Of a DNA stretch of 15,002 bases, positions 7,744 through 13,012 are shown one piece after another. This DNA is from Candidatus Hecatellales archaeon (lineage in GTDB: Archaea > Thermoproteota > Bathyarchaeia > Hecatellales > Hecatellaceae). Position numbers and translations under genes: made by a program. The first letter of the stretch is position 1. The number at the start of each line of letters is the position of its first letter. The DNA lies in the NCBI GenBank assembly GCA_003662515.1, contig QMYF01000001.1:1-15002 (forward strand), given 5' to 3'. The notes beneath the pieces are model-generated. The model made no database searches. It was not told where the DNA came from and saw only the letters and a program-made list of their open reading frames with translations.

Positions 7744-7782
7744 CCCAGTATAAATAATACTTATTTAGAAAGTTTATACGGG
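7744..7782. repeat. AT-rich inverted repeat with TATA-like arms
   Basis: GTATAAA at 7748-7754 is mirrored by TTTATAC at 7773-7779, and flanking CCC and GGG extend the arms with one bulged base. Read on the minus strand, the arm at 7773-7779 is a TATA-like box about 60 bases upstream of the small ORF's TTG. It may therefore be promoter and operator in one. Confidence 0.4.
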
Positions 7783-7836
7783 CTTGTTTCATGTTTTGTT
7801 TCAAGGTTTGGAAAAAGGCTTTTATCTGTTAAATTT

Positions 7837-7922
7837 GGATTCATGTAAAATTATGCATTTTAAATAGAGTCATATGAATCCGTGCATATAGAAAAATTTA
7901 TAAGTAAATCCATATGTAAAAT
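7837..7922. promoter_or_regulatory. Candidate operator array in front of the PadR-like gene
   Basis: A cluster of related words: GGATTCAT (7837-7844) mirrored by ATGAATCC (7874-7881); ATGCAT at 7853; CATATG at 7871 and 7911; GCATAT at 7885; and ATGTAAAATT repeated directly at 7843 and 7914. The last copy lies just downstream of the TATA box, where a bound repressor would block transcription. PadR-type proteins often bind their own promoters at ATGT/ACAT-type dyads, so autoregulation is a fair inference. Confidence 0.4.
7897..7904 (+). promoter_or_regulatory. TATA box of the PadR-like gene
   Basis: TTTATAAG preceded by an A-rich stretch. The expected start site near 7926 lies essentially at the upstream TTG (7928) and leaves a leader of about 38 bases to the ATG at 7964; this is one reason to prefer the ATG as the start codon. 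Confidence 0.55.
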
Positions 7923-7963
7923 TTAATTTGCCACCAAAAAGCAGCCAAAAGACAGGTGTCTTG

Positions 7964-8329
7964 ATGAGGTTTAACGGTGAGGTGAAAGGGGTTAGAGAGA
8001 GACTCATCAAAGGCCTGCTAGACTTAACCATAATTTCTGTTCTCCTGAACTGCGGAGCCCTTTCAGGCTACCGTTTAATAGAGAAGATTTATGAGCATAC
8101 AGGGGTTTTCGTGGCTCCCAGCGCTCTTTACCCCACCCTCCACGCTATGGTTAAGCGAAGATTGGTGAAAAGGGTTCCCGGCGATGGTAAAGGAAGCCTT
8201 TTCATGGCGACTTCTGAAGGAGCACACTGGGCGTTTAAAGCTATAGTAGAATTGGGGGAAGCCACCCACCTTCTACGCGCTATAACTTCTTGCGCAGGTA
8301 AAAATGAGGAGGCTTCTCCTCTAATTTAA
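7964..8329 (+). CDS. PadR-like winged-helix transcriptional regulator
   Basis: A 121-residue protein whose central part is a PadR-type winged helix: LLDLTIISVLLNCGALSGYRLIEKI (G-Y between the first two helices), VAPSALYPTLHAMVKRRLVKRV (recognition helix with the family's YPTL), and a basic wing GKGSLFMATSEG. It lacks the long C-terminal dimerisation helices of full PadR proteins and has only a short helix after the wing (WAFKAIVELGEATHLLRAI), as in the short archaeal members. I place the start at ATG 7964, which has AGGTG 5 bases upstream and suits the TATA position; TTG at 7928 is in frame and would add 12 residues. Its stop overlaps the stop of the opposing glycosyltransferase gene. The target is unknown; its own promoter and the divergent small ORF are likely. 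Confidence 0.8.
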   Translation: MRFNGEVKGVRERLIKGLLDLTIISVLLNCGALSGYRLIEKIYEHTGVFVAPSALYPTLHAMVKRRLVKRVPGDGKGSLFMATSEGAHWAFKAIVELGEATHLLRAITSCAGKNEEASPLI

Positions 8330-9438
8330 CCGGATGAAATCAACGGAGAATCTTCGGCAACCTGCTGGTAAACTTTTAAGGTTTCTTCTGCCGCCTTCTT
8401 CCACGTAAACTTTTTAGCGTGCTGCCTGCCAAGGTTTGAAAGGCGGCGTTTAAGCCGATCGCTTAGCAAAACCTGATCTAAGACGTGAACCCAACCGTCA
8501 ACATCGTAAGGGTTAACGTAAAGGGCGGCATCCCCAAATATTTCAGGCATGCTTGCCTTGTTAGAGGAAACAACTGGACAGCCGCAGGCCATGGCTTCTA
8601 GGGGAGGCCAGCCAAAACCCTCATAGATTGAGGGGAAAACTAGAAGTTCTGCTTCCGTGTAAAGGGTGGCAAGGGTCTCCGGTGAAACCCAACCCAAAAA
8701 TATTACCTCACCCTGAAGATGCAGCTTGCTAACCCACTGTAAAGTTTCAGCTCTGAAATCTGCCTCTCTACTTCCCGCCGACCCCACTTTTACAAGCTTA
8801 AGTTTCCGGTGGACCTTTTCCTTTTTGAGTTTGGCGAAGGCTTGAAGGACTGTTGAAAGATTTTTTCTGGGGTGCTCCGAGCCAACATATAGGATGTAAG
8901 GTTTAGGGCATGGGGTTTGCCCCGGCCTCGGCTTGAAAACTTCATCTATTCCATGGTAGATTACGTGTATTTTGTCGGCTGGAACCCCTACATATTTGGC
9001 GAGTTCTTTACCGGTGAAATGTGAGGGGACAATTATTTTTGAAGCCTTCTTTATGCCTTCGAAGTCCAGGCGAATCCAATACTTATCTTGAGGTGTAGGC
9101 TTCTTCGAAATTAAACCTCTATTGAATTCGATATCTAGATAGCGCATTACATCGTGGACAGTTATTATGAAAGGCTTTTCCAGTTTAAGGGTGAATCTTC
9201 CCATGTGGTGGTTTGGCAGGTGGGGGATTCCTGGAAGCTTTCTGAGAGCACGGGAGAACCTGCAAACCTCTAGGAACATTCTTAAGGTTGAAGGTTTCAG
9301 AAGGGAGCTTCCAAAGGTTTCCGCTATTTTGCTGTAGAGATTTGTATGAAGCTTTGGAACGTTGAGGTATCGGGAGAGCCTTAAACTGTAAAGGTCGAGT
9401 GAGCGTTTTCCATGGGTGACAATGAAGTAAACTTTCAT
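8326..9438 (-). CDS. GT4-family glycosyltransferase (GT-B fold)
   Basis: A 370-residue retaining-type glycosyltransferase with two Rossmann-like domains. The C-terminal nucleotide-sugar domain is typical: PYILYVGSEHPRKNLSTVLQAF, a long basic linker, VIFLGWVSPETLATLYTEAELLVFPS, and the E-x7-E signature EGFGWPPLE (E273, E281), followed by GCPVVSSNKASMPEIFGDAALYV. The N-terminal acceptor domain contains ITVHDVMRYLD and KASKIIVPSHFTGKEL. No membrane segment or signal is seen. Acceptor and donor sugar cannot be read; surface glycans, glycolipids or protein glycosylation are possible. It stands alone, not in a sugar-synthesis cluster. The start is ATG at 9438 with GGTGGGTGA directly upstream. It follows tRNA-Thr by 58 bases on the same strand and converges with the PadR-like gene. 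Confidence 0.88.
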   Translation of the reverse strand: MKVYFIVTHGKRSLDLYSLRLSRYLNVPKLHTNLYSKIAETFGSSLLKPSTLRMFLEVCRFSRALRKLPGIPHLPNHHMGRFTLKLEKPFIITVHDVMRYLDIEFNRGLISKKPTPQDKYWIRLDFEGIKKASKIIVPSHFTGKELAKYVGVPADKIHVIYHGIDEVFKPRPGQTPCPKPYILYVGSEHPRKNLSTVLQAFAKLKKEKVHRKLKLVKVGSAGSREADFRAETLQWVSKLHLQGEVIFLGWVSPETLATLYTEAELLVFPSIYEGFGWPPLEAMACGCPVVSSNKASMPEIFGDAALYVNPYDVDGWVHVLDQVLLSDRLKRRLSNLGRQHAKKFTWKKAAEETLKVYQQVAEDSPLISSG

Positions 9439-9441
9439 TTG

Positions 9442-9496
9442 TCACCCACCCCTTAAGCGTGAGGGAAAAGAGGAGAAAACGTGTGTTTGTGGGTGA
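9442..9496 (-). other. Inverted repeat linking the tRNA trailer to the glycosyltransferase ribosome-binding site
   Basis: TCACCCAC at 9442-9449 is the exact complement of GTGGGTGA at 9489-9496. In a minus-strand transcript the first arm begins directly after the tRNA discriminator base and the second contains the ribosome-binding site of the glycosyltransferase. The loop of 39 bases contains T-rich runs that could also end tRNA transcription. Pairing is seen; a role is inferred. Confidence 0.35.
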
Positions 9497-9571
9497 AGCC
9501 CCGGGCGGGGTTCGAACCCGCGACCTTGGCCTTACCAAGGCCACGCGCTAACCAGGCTACGCTACCGGGGC
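9497..9571 (-). tRNA. trnT: tRNA-Thr (anticodon GGT)
   Basis: A complete 75-base cloverleaf without intron. The acceptor stem GCCCCGG pairs perfectly with CCGGGGC; the D stem is GCGT/GCGC with a 10-base loop; the anticodon stem TGGCC/GGCCA encloses TTGGTAA, giving anticodon GGT, which reads ACC and ACU threonine codons; the variable loop is AGGTC; the T stem GCGGG/CCCGC encloses TTCGAAC. The discriminator base is U, as is common in archaeal tRNA-Thr. CCA is not encoded (the next bases are TCA) and must be added by the nucleotidyltransferase. Confidence 0.97.
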
Positions 9572-9601
9572 ATCCTTAACCAGCAAATCATACATGTTAA
9601 G

Positions 9602-9609
9602 TTTTTATT
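9602..9609 (+). promoter_or_regulatory. Possible TATA box for the first RAM-domain gene
   Basis: TTTTTATT in the 74-base gap between tRNA-Thr and the gene at 9646. A start near 9631 would give a leader of about 15 bases that keeps the GGTGGTGGAAG ribosome-binding region. The match is moderate. Confidence 0.35.
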
Positions 9610-9645
9610 TGATTTTGCTTTAAGTGTTTCTGGTGGTGGAAGTTT

Positions 9646-9885
9646 TTGAGAGCCTACATTCTTATAACAGCTAAGCCTGGAACCTCCGAAGAAGTAGTTA
9701 GGGCTATCAAGAAGGCTAGAAGTCTTAAAGGCGTCAAAATGGCTGATTCTGTTTACGGAAGGTTTGATGCTGTGGCTGTGGTTGAGGCTGAAAGCCTGGA
9801 AGAACTATCAAAATTAACCTATAAGATAATAGAGAGGATTCCCAACGTTACCCATACTGAAACTCTTATAACTTTAACTCCCTGA
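9646..9885 (+). CDS. Stand-alone RAM-domain protein (Lrp/AsnC ligand-binding domain), copy 1
   Basis: A 79-residue protein that is only the effector-binding (RAM, dimeric alpha/beta barrel) domain of Lrp/AsnC regulators, without the DNA-binding helix-turn-helix. Seen: RAYILITAKPGTSEEVVRAIKKA (first strand and helix), GVKMADSVYGRFDAVAVVEAES (the strand-turn-strand with the family's GRFDAV), and NVTHTETLITL, the conserved closing strand. Stand-alone domains of this kind form dimers and octamers, bind amino acids and may act on full-length Lrp proteins. The start is TTG at 9646 behind GGTGGTGGAAG. A close paralogue faces it, with their stops only 10 bases apart. Confidence 0.85.
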   Translation: MRAYILITAKPGTSEEVVRAIKKARSLKGVKMADSVYGRFDAVAVVEAESLEELSKLTYKIIERIPNVTHTETLITLTP

Positions 9886-9895
9886 GCTTAATGGG

Positions 9896-10135
9896 TTAAT
9901 CTACTGGAGGCAGCGAGATCAGGGTTTCTGTGTGGACAACGTTGGGCAGCTTCTCCAACATCTCATAAACTATCTTCCTCAACTCTTCCAAGTTTTTTGC
10001 TTCCACCACGACAACCGCATCAAACCTTCCAAAAACAGAATTAGCTATTTTTACTCCTCTAACTGTTCGAGCTCGAACAACCTCTTCTGAGGTTCCAGGC
10101 TTAGTGGTGACCAAGATGAAAGCCCTTATAGTCAA
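9896..10135 (-). CDS. Stand-alone RAM-domain protein, copy 2 (four residues shorter in helix 1)
   Basis: A 79-residue paralogue of the preceding gene, in inverted orientation. The shared landmarks are AFILVTTKPGTSEEVVRA, GVKIANSVFGRFDAVVVVEAKN and NVVHTETLISL. Relative to copy 1, the first helix lacks four residues: copy 1 reads VRAIKKARSLKGV, this one VRARTVRGV, so the helix may be one turn shorter. It gains a few residues at the two ends (MTI at the start, PPVD at the close). The start is TTG at 10135 with AGGAGG 10 bases upstream. A 56-base gap separates it from the JAMM gene upstream on the same strand. It may form mixed rings with copy 1; that is inference. Confidence 0.83.
   Translation of the reverse strand: MTIRAFILVTTKPGTSEEVVRARTVRGVKIANSVFGRFDAVVVVEAKNLEELRKIVYEMLEKLPNVVHTETLISLPPVD
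10064..10079. repeat. 16-bp perfect palindrome inside RAM copy 2
   Basis: TGTTCGAG-CTCGAACA, coding for V-R-A-R-T, sits exactly where the four residues are missing compared with copy 1. It could be chance from the codons CGA-GCT-CGA, a leftover of the deletion event, or an internal protein-binding site. Confidence 0.5.
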
Positions 10136-10191
10136 GGTTTTTATTCCTCCTAAAAGTAAACATGCCTTAACGCCACGTTTAAGTCTTTCAT

Positions 10192-10587
10192 TTACTGGAA
10201 AATAACTTTCACCGGTATTCTTTCGCCTTCCTTATTGTAGGCGGCTATGTCTACCTCCGACCGGTAGGGGTAAGCCACAATAACCATAACTCTACCATAG
10301 AAATGGTTTAGATCTACCTCTGAAGGTTTAAGGCTGCCGGAAGGATGAGAATGGATTGTTCCCAGAATGGATGGGTCAAAGGGTAGAAACCACGGTGAGA
10401 AGGAGGAGAAGCCTTCTCCCTGAACTGCAAATGGGGGCACGACGAACTCCTTAACTTCTATTTCGCCTTCTTTTAGAATTTTCCCTCTGAGGAGGAGGAA
10501 AGCTTCCTTCGGGTGTATGTATTCGGCGTAGTTGAGAAGGCCTTCTAGGATGTCGGCGGGAAAGCGTATTCCGCGGATTTTAGGCAA
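10192..10587 (-). CDS. JAMM/MPN-domain metalloprotease
   Basis: A 131-residue single-domain JAB1/MPN protein with an intact JAMM zinc site: the glutamate in HPKEAFLLL (E28) and the motif HSHPSGSLKPSEVD (H79, H81, S89, D92) with correct spacing. In archaea such enzymes are desampylases that remove ubiquitin-like SAMP proteins from targets, or cysteine-releasing proteases in sulfur-carrier pathways. No ubiquitin-like, E1-like or sulfur-transfer gene is present in the window, so the substrate cannot be chosen from context. The start is TTG at 10587 with AAGGGG 6 bases upstream; the protein begins directly with the first helix of the fold. It is transcribed divergently from tfb, with both promoters in a shared gap of about 200 bases. 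Confidence 0.88.
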   Translation of the reverse strand: MPKIRGIRFPADILEGLLNYAEYIHPKEAFLLLRGKILKEGEIEVKEFVVPPFAVQGEGFSSFSPWFLPFDPSILGTIHSHPSGSLKPSEVDLNHFYGRVMVIVAYPYRSEVDIAAYNKEGERIPVKVIFQ

Positions 10588-10622
10588 ATTGGACCCCTTA
10601 CACGAGAGATGTAGATTTGGAA

Positions 10623-10655
10623 GGTTAAAAATTTAGGGTTTAAAAAATTTTAACC
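10623..10655. repeat. Inverted repeat between the JAMM and tfb promoters
   Basis: GGTTAAAA at 10623-10630 is mirrored by TTTTAACC at 10648-10655, with an AT-rich 17-base centre. The right arm touches the BRE of the tfb promoter and the left arm lies in the presumed promoter of the JAMM gene, so it may serve both. Confidence 0.4.
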
Positions 10656-10669
10656 GAAAAGTTTATATA
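10654..10669 (+). promoter_or_regulatory. BRE and TATA box of the tfb gene
   Basis: CCGAAAAG followed at once by TTTATATA, a near-ideal archaeal BRE/TATA pair. The predicted start near 10693 gives a leader of about 80 or 110 bases, depending on the start codon, longer than is usual for archaea and containing a hairpin. Confidence 0.8.
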
Positions 10670-10727
10670 ATAGTTTAACAAACATCAGTAAGCCAACCCC
10701 TAAACTTTATTTTCCCTAATCATGATT

Positions 10728-10774
10728 ACACCCAGCCTCTCCCCACCCCCGGGAGAAGGAAGCCTCTTGGGTGT
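10728..10774 (+). promoter_or_regulatory. Predicted two-stem hairpin in the tfb leader
   Basis: ACACCCA (10728-10734) pairs with TGGGTGT (10768-10774), enclosing TCTCCC (10738-10743) paired with GGGAGA (10751-10756). AGCCTCT also occurs twice (10734 and 10761). The outer stem ends exactly before the ATG at 10775. It may modulate tfb translation or start choice. Seen by eye only. Confidence 0.35.
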
Positions 10775-10801
10775 ATGAAGTGGTTGGGGGAGGGGGTAGA
10801 A

Positions 10802-11749
10802 GTGAAAGCAAAACAGAAGAATTTAGCTAAGGAGCAGGGTGCTGAGAGGGATATCCCTACTCAGTGTCCTGAATGTGGAAGCAACATTCTGGTTCAAAGC
10901 GATACAGGAGAGGTTGTTTGCAGTCAATGTGGACTTGTAGTCAGTGAGGAAATTTTTGATAGAGGCCCTGAATGGAGGGCCTTCACGCCTGAAGAGAAGG
11001 CTGAGAAAAGCAGGGTTGGAAGCCCTATTTCCATTCTTCACGCCGACAAGGGGCTTCCAACCATTATAGATAAGGTTGGGAAGGATGCTTTCGGCCGGAA
11101 AGTCGACATGGAAACAAGAATGCAGATGCTGAGGCTTAGACGCTGGCAGACTCGAACCCAGTATCAGTCTCCGGTGGAGCGTAACCTGCTTCAGGCCTTG
11201 GCCGAGCTGGATAGGATAGCCGACAAAATCCATCTGCCTGAAGACCTCCAAGAGGAGGCTGCTGAAATCTACCGGAAGGCTTTGGAGAAAGGGCTTGTGC
11301 GGGGGAGATCCATCTCCGCCATTGTTGCAGCCTCGGTTTACGCGGCCTGCAGGAAATATGATAGGCCTAGGTCGCTGAAAGAGATAGCCGCTGTCAGCAG
11401 GGTTAAAAAGAAGGATATCGCCCGCTGCTATAGGCTGCTGGTTCAAGAGTTAAACCTTAAAATGCCTATACCCGACCCGCGAAACTACGTGTCCAAGATT
11501 GCTGCCAAGGCGGGGATACCTGAGAGAACCCAGATGGAGGCTATTAGGCTTCTGGATGAAACCGAGAAGCGCGGTGCTGTGGTTGGTAAAGACCCCATCG
11601 GGATAGCGGCTGCCGCCCTCTATATTGCCTGCGTTCTGACGGGCGAGCGGAAGACACAGAAGGATATTGCTGAAGCTGCCGGGGTAACTGAGGTCACGGT
11701 TAGAAACCGGTATAAGGGGCTTAAGGAAACCCTAGGCTTAGACGTTTAA
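10802..11749 (+). CDS. tfb: Transcription initiation factor B (TFB/TFIIB homologue)
   Basis: The archaeal TFIIB homologue, which bridges TBP-bound promoters and RNA polymerase. Seen, numbered from the GTG at 10802: an N-terminal zinc ribbon CPEC...CSQC (C22, C25, C40, C43); the B-reader/linker region with GPEWRAF and SRVGSPISI; then two cyclin folds (about 115-205 and 210-310), the second ending in the BRE-reading helix-turn-helix TQKDIAEAAGVTEVTVRNRY. Length about 315 residues, normal for TFB. I prefer the GTG at 10802 because GGAGG lies 8 bases upstream, whereas the in-frame ATG at 10775 has no well-spaced site; the ATG would add 9 residues (MKWLGEGVE). The stop overlaps the stop of the opposing ABC gene. 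Archaea often have several TFBs; whether this is the housekeeping copy is unknown, but nothing is missing from it. Confidence 0.95.
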   Translation: MKAKQKNLAKEQGAERDIPTQCPECGSNILVQSDTGEVVCSQCGLVVSEEIFDRGPEWRAFTPEEKAEKSRVGSPISILHADKGLPTIIDKVGKDAFGRKVDMETRMQMLRLRRWQTRTQYQSPVERNLLQALAELDRIADKIHLPEDLQEEAAEIYRKALEKGLVRGRSISAIVAASVYAACRKYDRPRSLKEIAAVSRVKKKDIARCYRLLVQELNLKMPIPDPRNYVSKIAAKAGIPERTQMEAIRLLDETEKRGAVVGKDPIGIAAAALYIACVLTGERKTQKDIAEAAGVTEVTVRNRYKGLKETLGLDV

Positions 11750-12420
11750 GGAAGCCTCTTCTTCAGGCGGATAACCCTCTCAGCCACCTTGGTAAGCCTT
11801 CCACGATGGGTAGTGGCAATTATCGTTTTGCCCTGCATAAGCTTCCCTTTAAGCGAAGCCAACATTAGGTCCACGGTTAAGGCGTCGAGGAAATCGGTTG
11901 GCTCATCCAGCAAAACTATTTCCGGGTCTGTAACCATGGCTCGAGCCAGCGAAACCATCCGGCATTCTCCAACGCTCAGGGTGGCAACCTTCCGCTCGGC
12001 GTAATTGGAAATCCAGAAGGCCTTTAGAACCTCCTCCACCTTTTTCTTCCGCTCGGAGCGGCCTACCCCGCTGAGAACCAAAGGCAACTCCACGTTTTCG
12101 AAAACCGTCATGCTGGGAATGAGATTGTTGGTTTGGAAAACCACTCCAAGCTTCTTTCTTCTAAGCTCTACCAGCCGGCTTTCAGGCATCCTAGTTATTT
12201 CCTGGCCGTCTACGTAGATTTTCCCAGCTTCAGGCTTATCAAAGCCTGCAATAAGGTTCAGAAGCGTAGTTTTGCCGCAGCCCGTCGGCCCGAATATGGC
12301 TAAAAACTCGCCTCTACGAACCTCCAGGTTTAAGTCTTCAAAAACCTTTAAAGGTTTACCCTGACCATTATAGGTCTTCTTCACATGCTCCAGGCGGAGG
12401 ATAACCCTGTCAACCGGCAT
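11746..12420 (-). CDS. ABC transporter ATP-binding protein (MacB/LolD-like) with altered signature
   Basis: A 224-residue ATPase of the MacB/LolD/FtsE type. Seen: Walker A GPTGCGKT (44-51), Q-loop FQTNN (Q96), Walker B IVLLDEPT with the catalytic Glu (D172, E173), and H-loop TTHRG (H205). Odd points: the signature reads LSVGE (148-152) instead of LSGGE/Q, and the D-loop is FLDALT rather than the usual SALD form. These could slow ATP hydrolysis but need not abolish it, since Walker A, Glu and His are intact. I choose ATG at 12420 with GGAG about 10 bases upstream; TTG at 12438 is in frame and adds six residues. It overlaps the permease gene's 3' end and is surely co-transcribed with it. It converges with tfb with a 4-base stop overlap. 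Confidence 0.88.
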   Translation of the reverse strand: MPVDRVILRLEHVKKTYNGQGKPLKVFEDLNLEVRRGEFLAIFGPTGCGKTTLLNLIAGFDKPEAGKIYVDGQEITRMPESRLVELRRKKLGVVFQTNNLIPSMTVFENVELPLVLSGVGRSERKKKVEEVLKAFWISNYAERKVATLSVGECRMVSLARAMVTDPEIVLLDEPTDFLDALTVDLMLASLKGKLMQGKTIIATTHRGRLTKVAERVIRLKKRLP

Positions 12421-12943
12421 TGGCCAATATCTCCGCAACGGTTTTTCGGGAATATCTCCACACGAAGAAGGCTCCAGTCAGAGAGCCTGCAATGGCTGAA
12501 GCTACCTCCAAATATAGGATTTGAAGGATGAAAATCCGGAAGACGGTTAAACCTTCCAGCAGAATTAACGTTAACAGTCCGGCTGCAAGCCCTAGGAAGG
12601 CAGAGGTTAAACCTAGCAGGGTTAGCTCTATGAGAACCGCAAAGGTTAGGGTTCCTCTTTTCGCCCCTAAAGCCTTTAGTAGGCCTAGGTCTTGAGCGGA
12701 GAGCTTTACTAGGTGAAGCATGATGGCGGCGAAGGCTACAGCCATAATCACGATGATGGAGGCTATTGGGAGAATTTCTCCTCCTGGGAAAAGCGTGAAA
12801 GAAACTATGGTGAAGTTGGCTGTGAGCAGGGAGAGAATGGCGAAGGCTAACCTAACCCTACTCCAAGAGCTTTTAAACCATTTCAAGCCTAGCCAAAGGG
12901 AGGTTCCGAAACTCCTCCCCTCCAAACCCATAAGGTCATACAC
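12410..12943 (-). CDS. Short FtsX/MacB-like ABC permease, four helices without the large extracellular domain
   Basis: A 177-residue membrane protein with four hydrophobic segments (about 30-53, 61-81, 98-127 and 135-165). The stretch LVKLSAQDLGLLKALGAKRGTLTFAVLIE is the coupling region of FtsX-type permeases (G-x-L-K-A-L-G-A) and is followed by the typical helix pair. In MacB, LolC or FtsX the first two helices are separated by a large extracellular domain; here only about eight residues (FPGGEILP) lie between them. It is thus a minimal permease or the remnant of a longer one. The reading frame is clean and the gene overlaps its ATPase, arguing for function. The start is uncertain: GTG at 12943 is used here; ATG at 12931, with GGGGTG 9 bases upstream, is at least as good. 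The substrate is unknown. Confidence 0.75.
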   Translation of the reverse strand: MYDLMGLEGRSFGTSLWLGLKWFKSSWSRVRLAFAILSLLTANFTIVSFTLFPGGEILPIASIIVIMAVAFAAIMLHLVKLSAQDLGLLKALGAKRGTLTFAVLIELTLLGLTSAFLGLAAGLLTLILLEGLTVFRIFILQILYLEVASAIAGSLTGAFFVWRYSRKTVAEILANAG

Positions 12944-12976
12944 CCCAACCTAGACGAGCCAATTTCCCGGTGAGGC

Positions 12977-12989
12977 CAAAAAATTTGGT
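12977..12989. repeat. Short AT-rich palindrome between cdvA and the ABC permease
   Basis: CCAAA-AAA-TTTGG, five-base arms around three bases, in the 69-base gap downstream of cdvA. It may be an operator or a weak terminator; its layout is like the longer palindromes elsewhere in the window. Short enough to be chance. Confidence 0.3.
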
Positions 12990-13012
12990 GGGTAGGTTGT
13001 TAGAAACCCTTT

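Noticed and set aside
9185..9544. 119-codon frame on the minus strand across the tRNA and the glycosyltransferase start
   Set aside because: It reads through the tRNA-Thr in antisense-independent frame and overlaps the glycosyltransferase; product is non-protein-like.
10823..11446. 207-codon open frame on the minus strand opposite tfb
   Set aside because: It lies wholly antisense to a well-supported TFB, has no recognisable domain and an unlikely composition.
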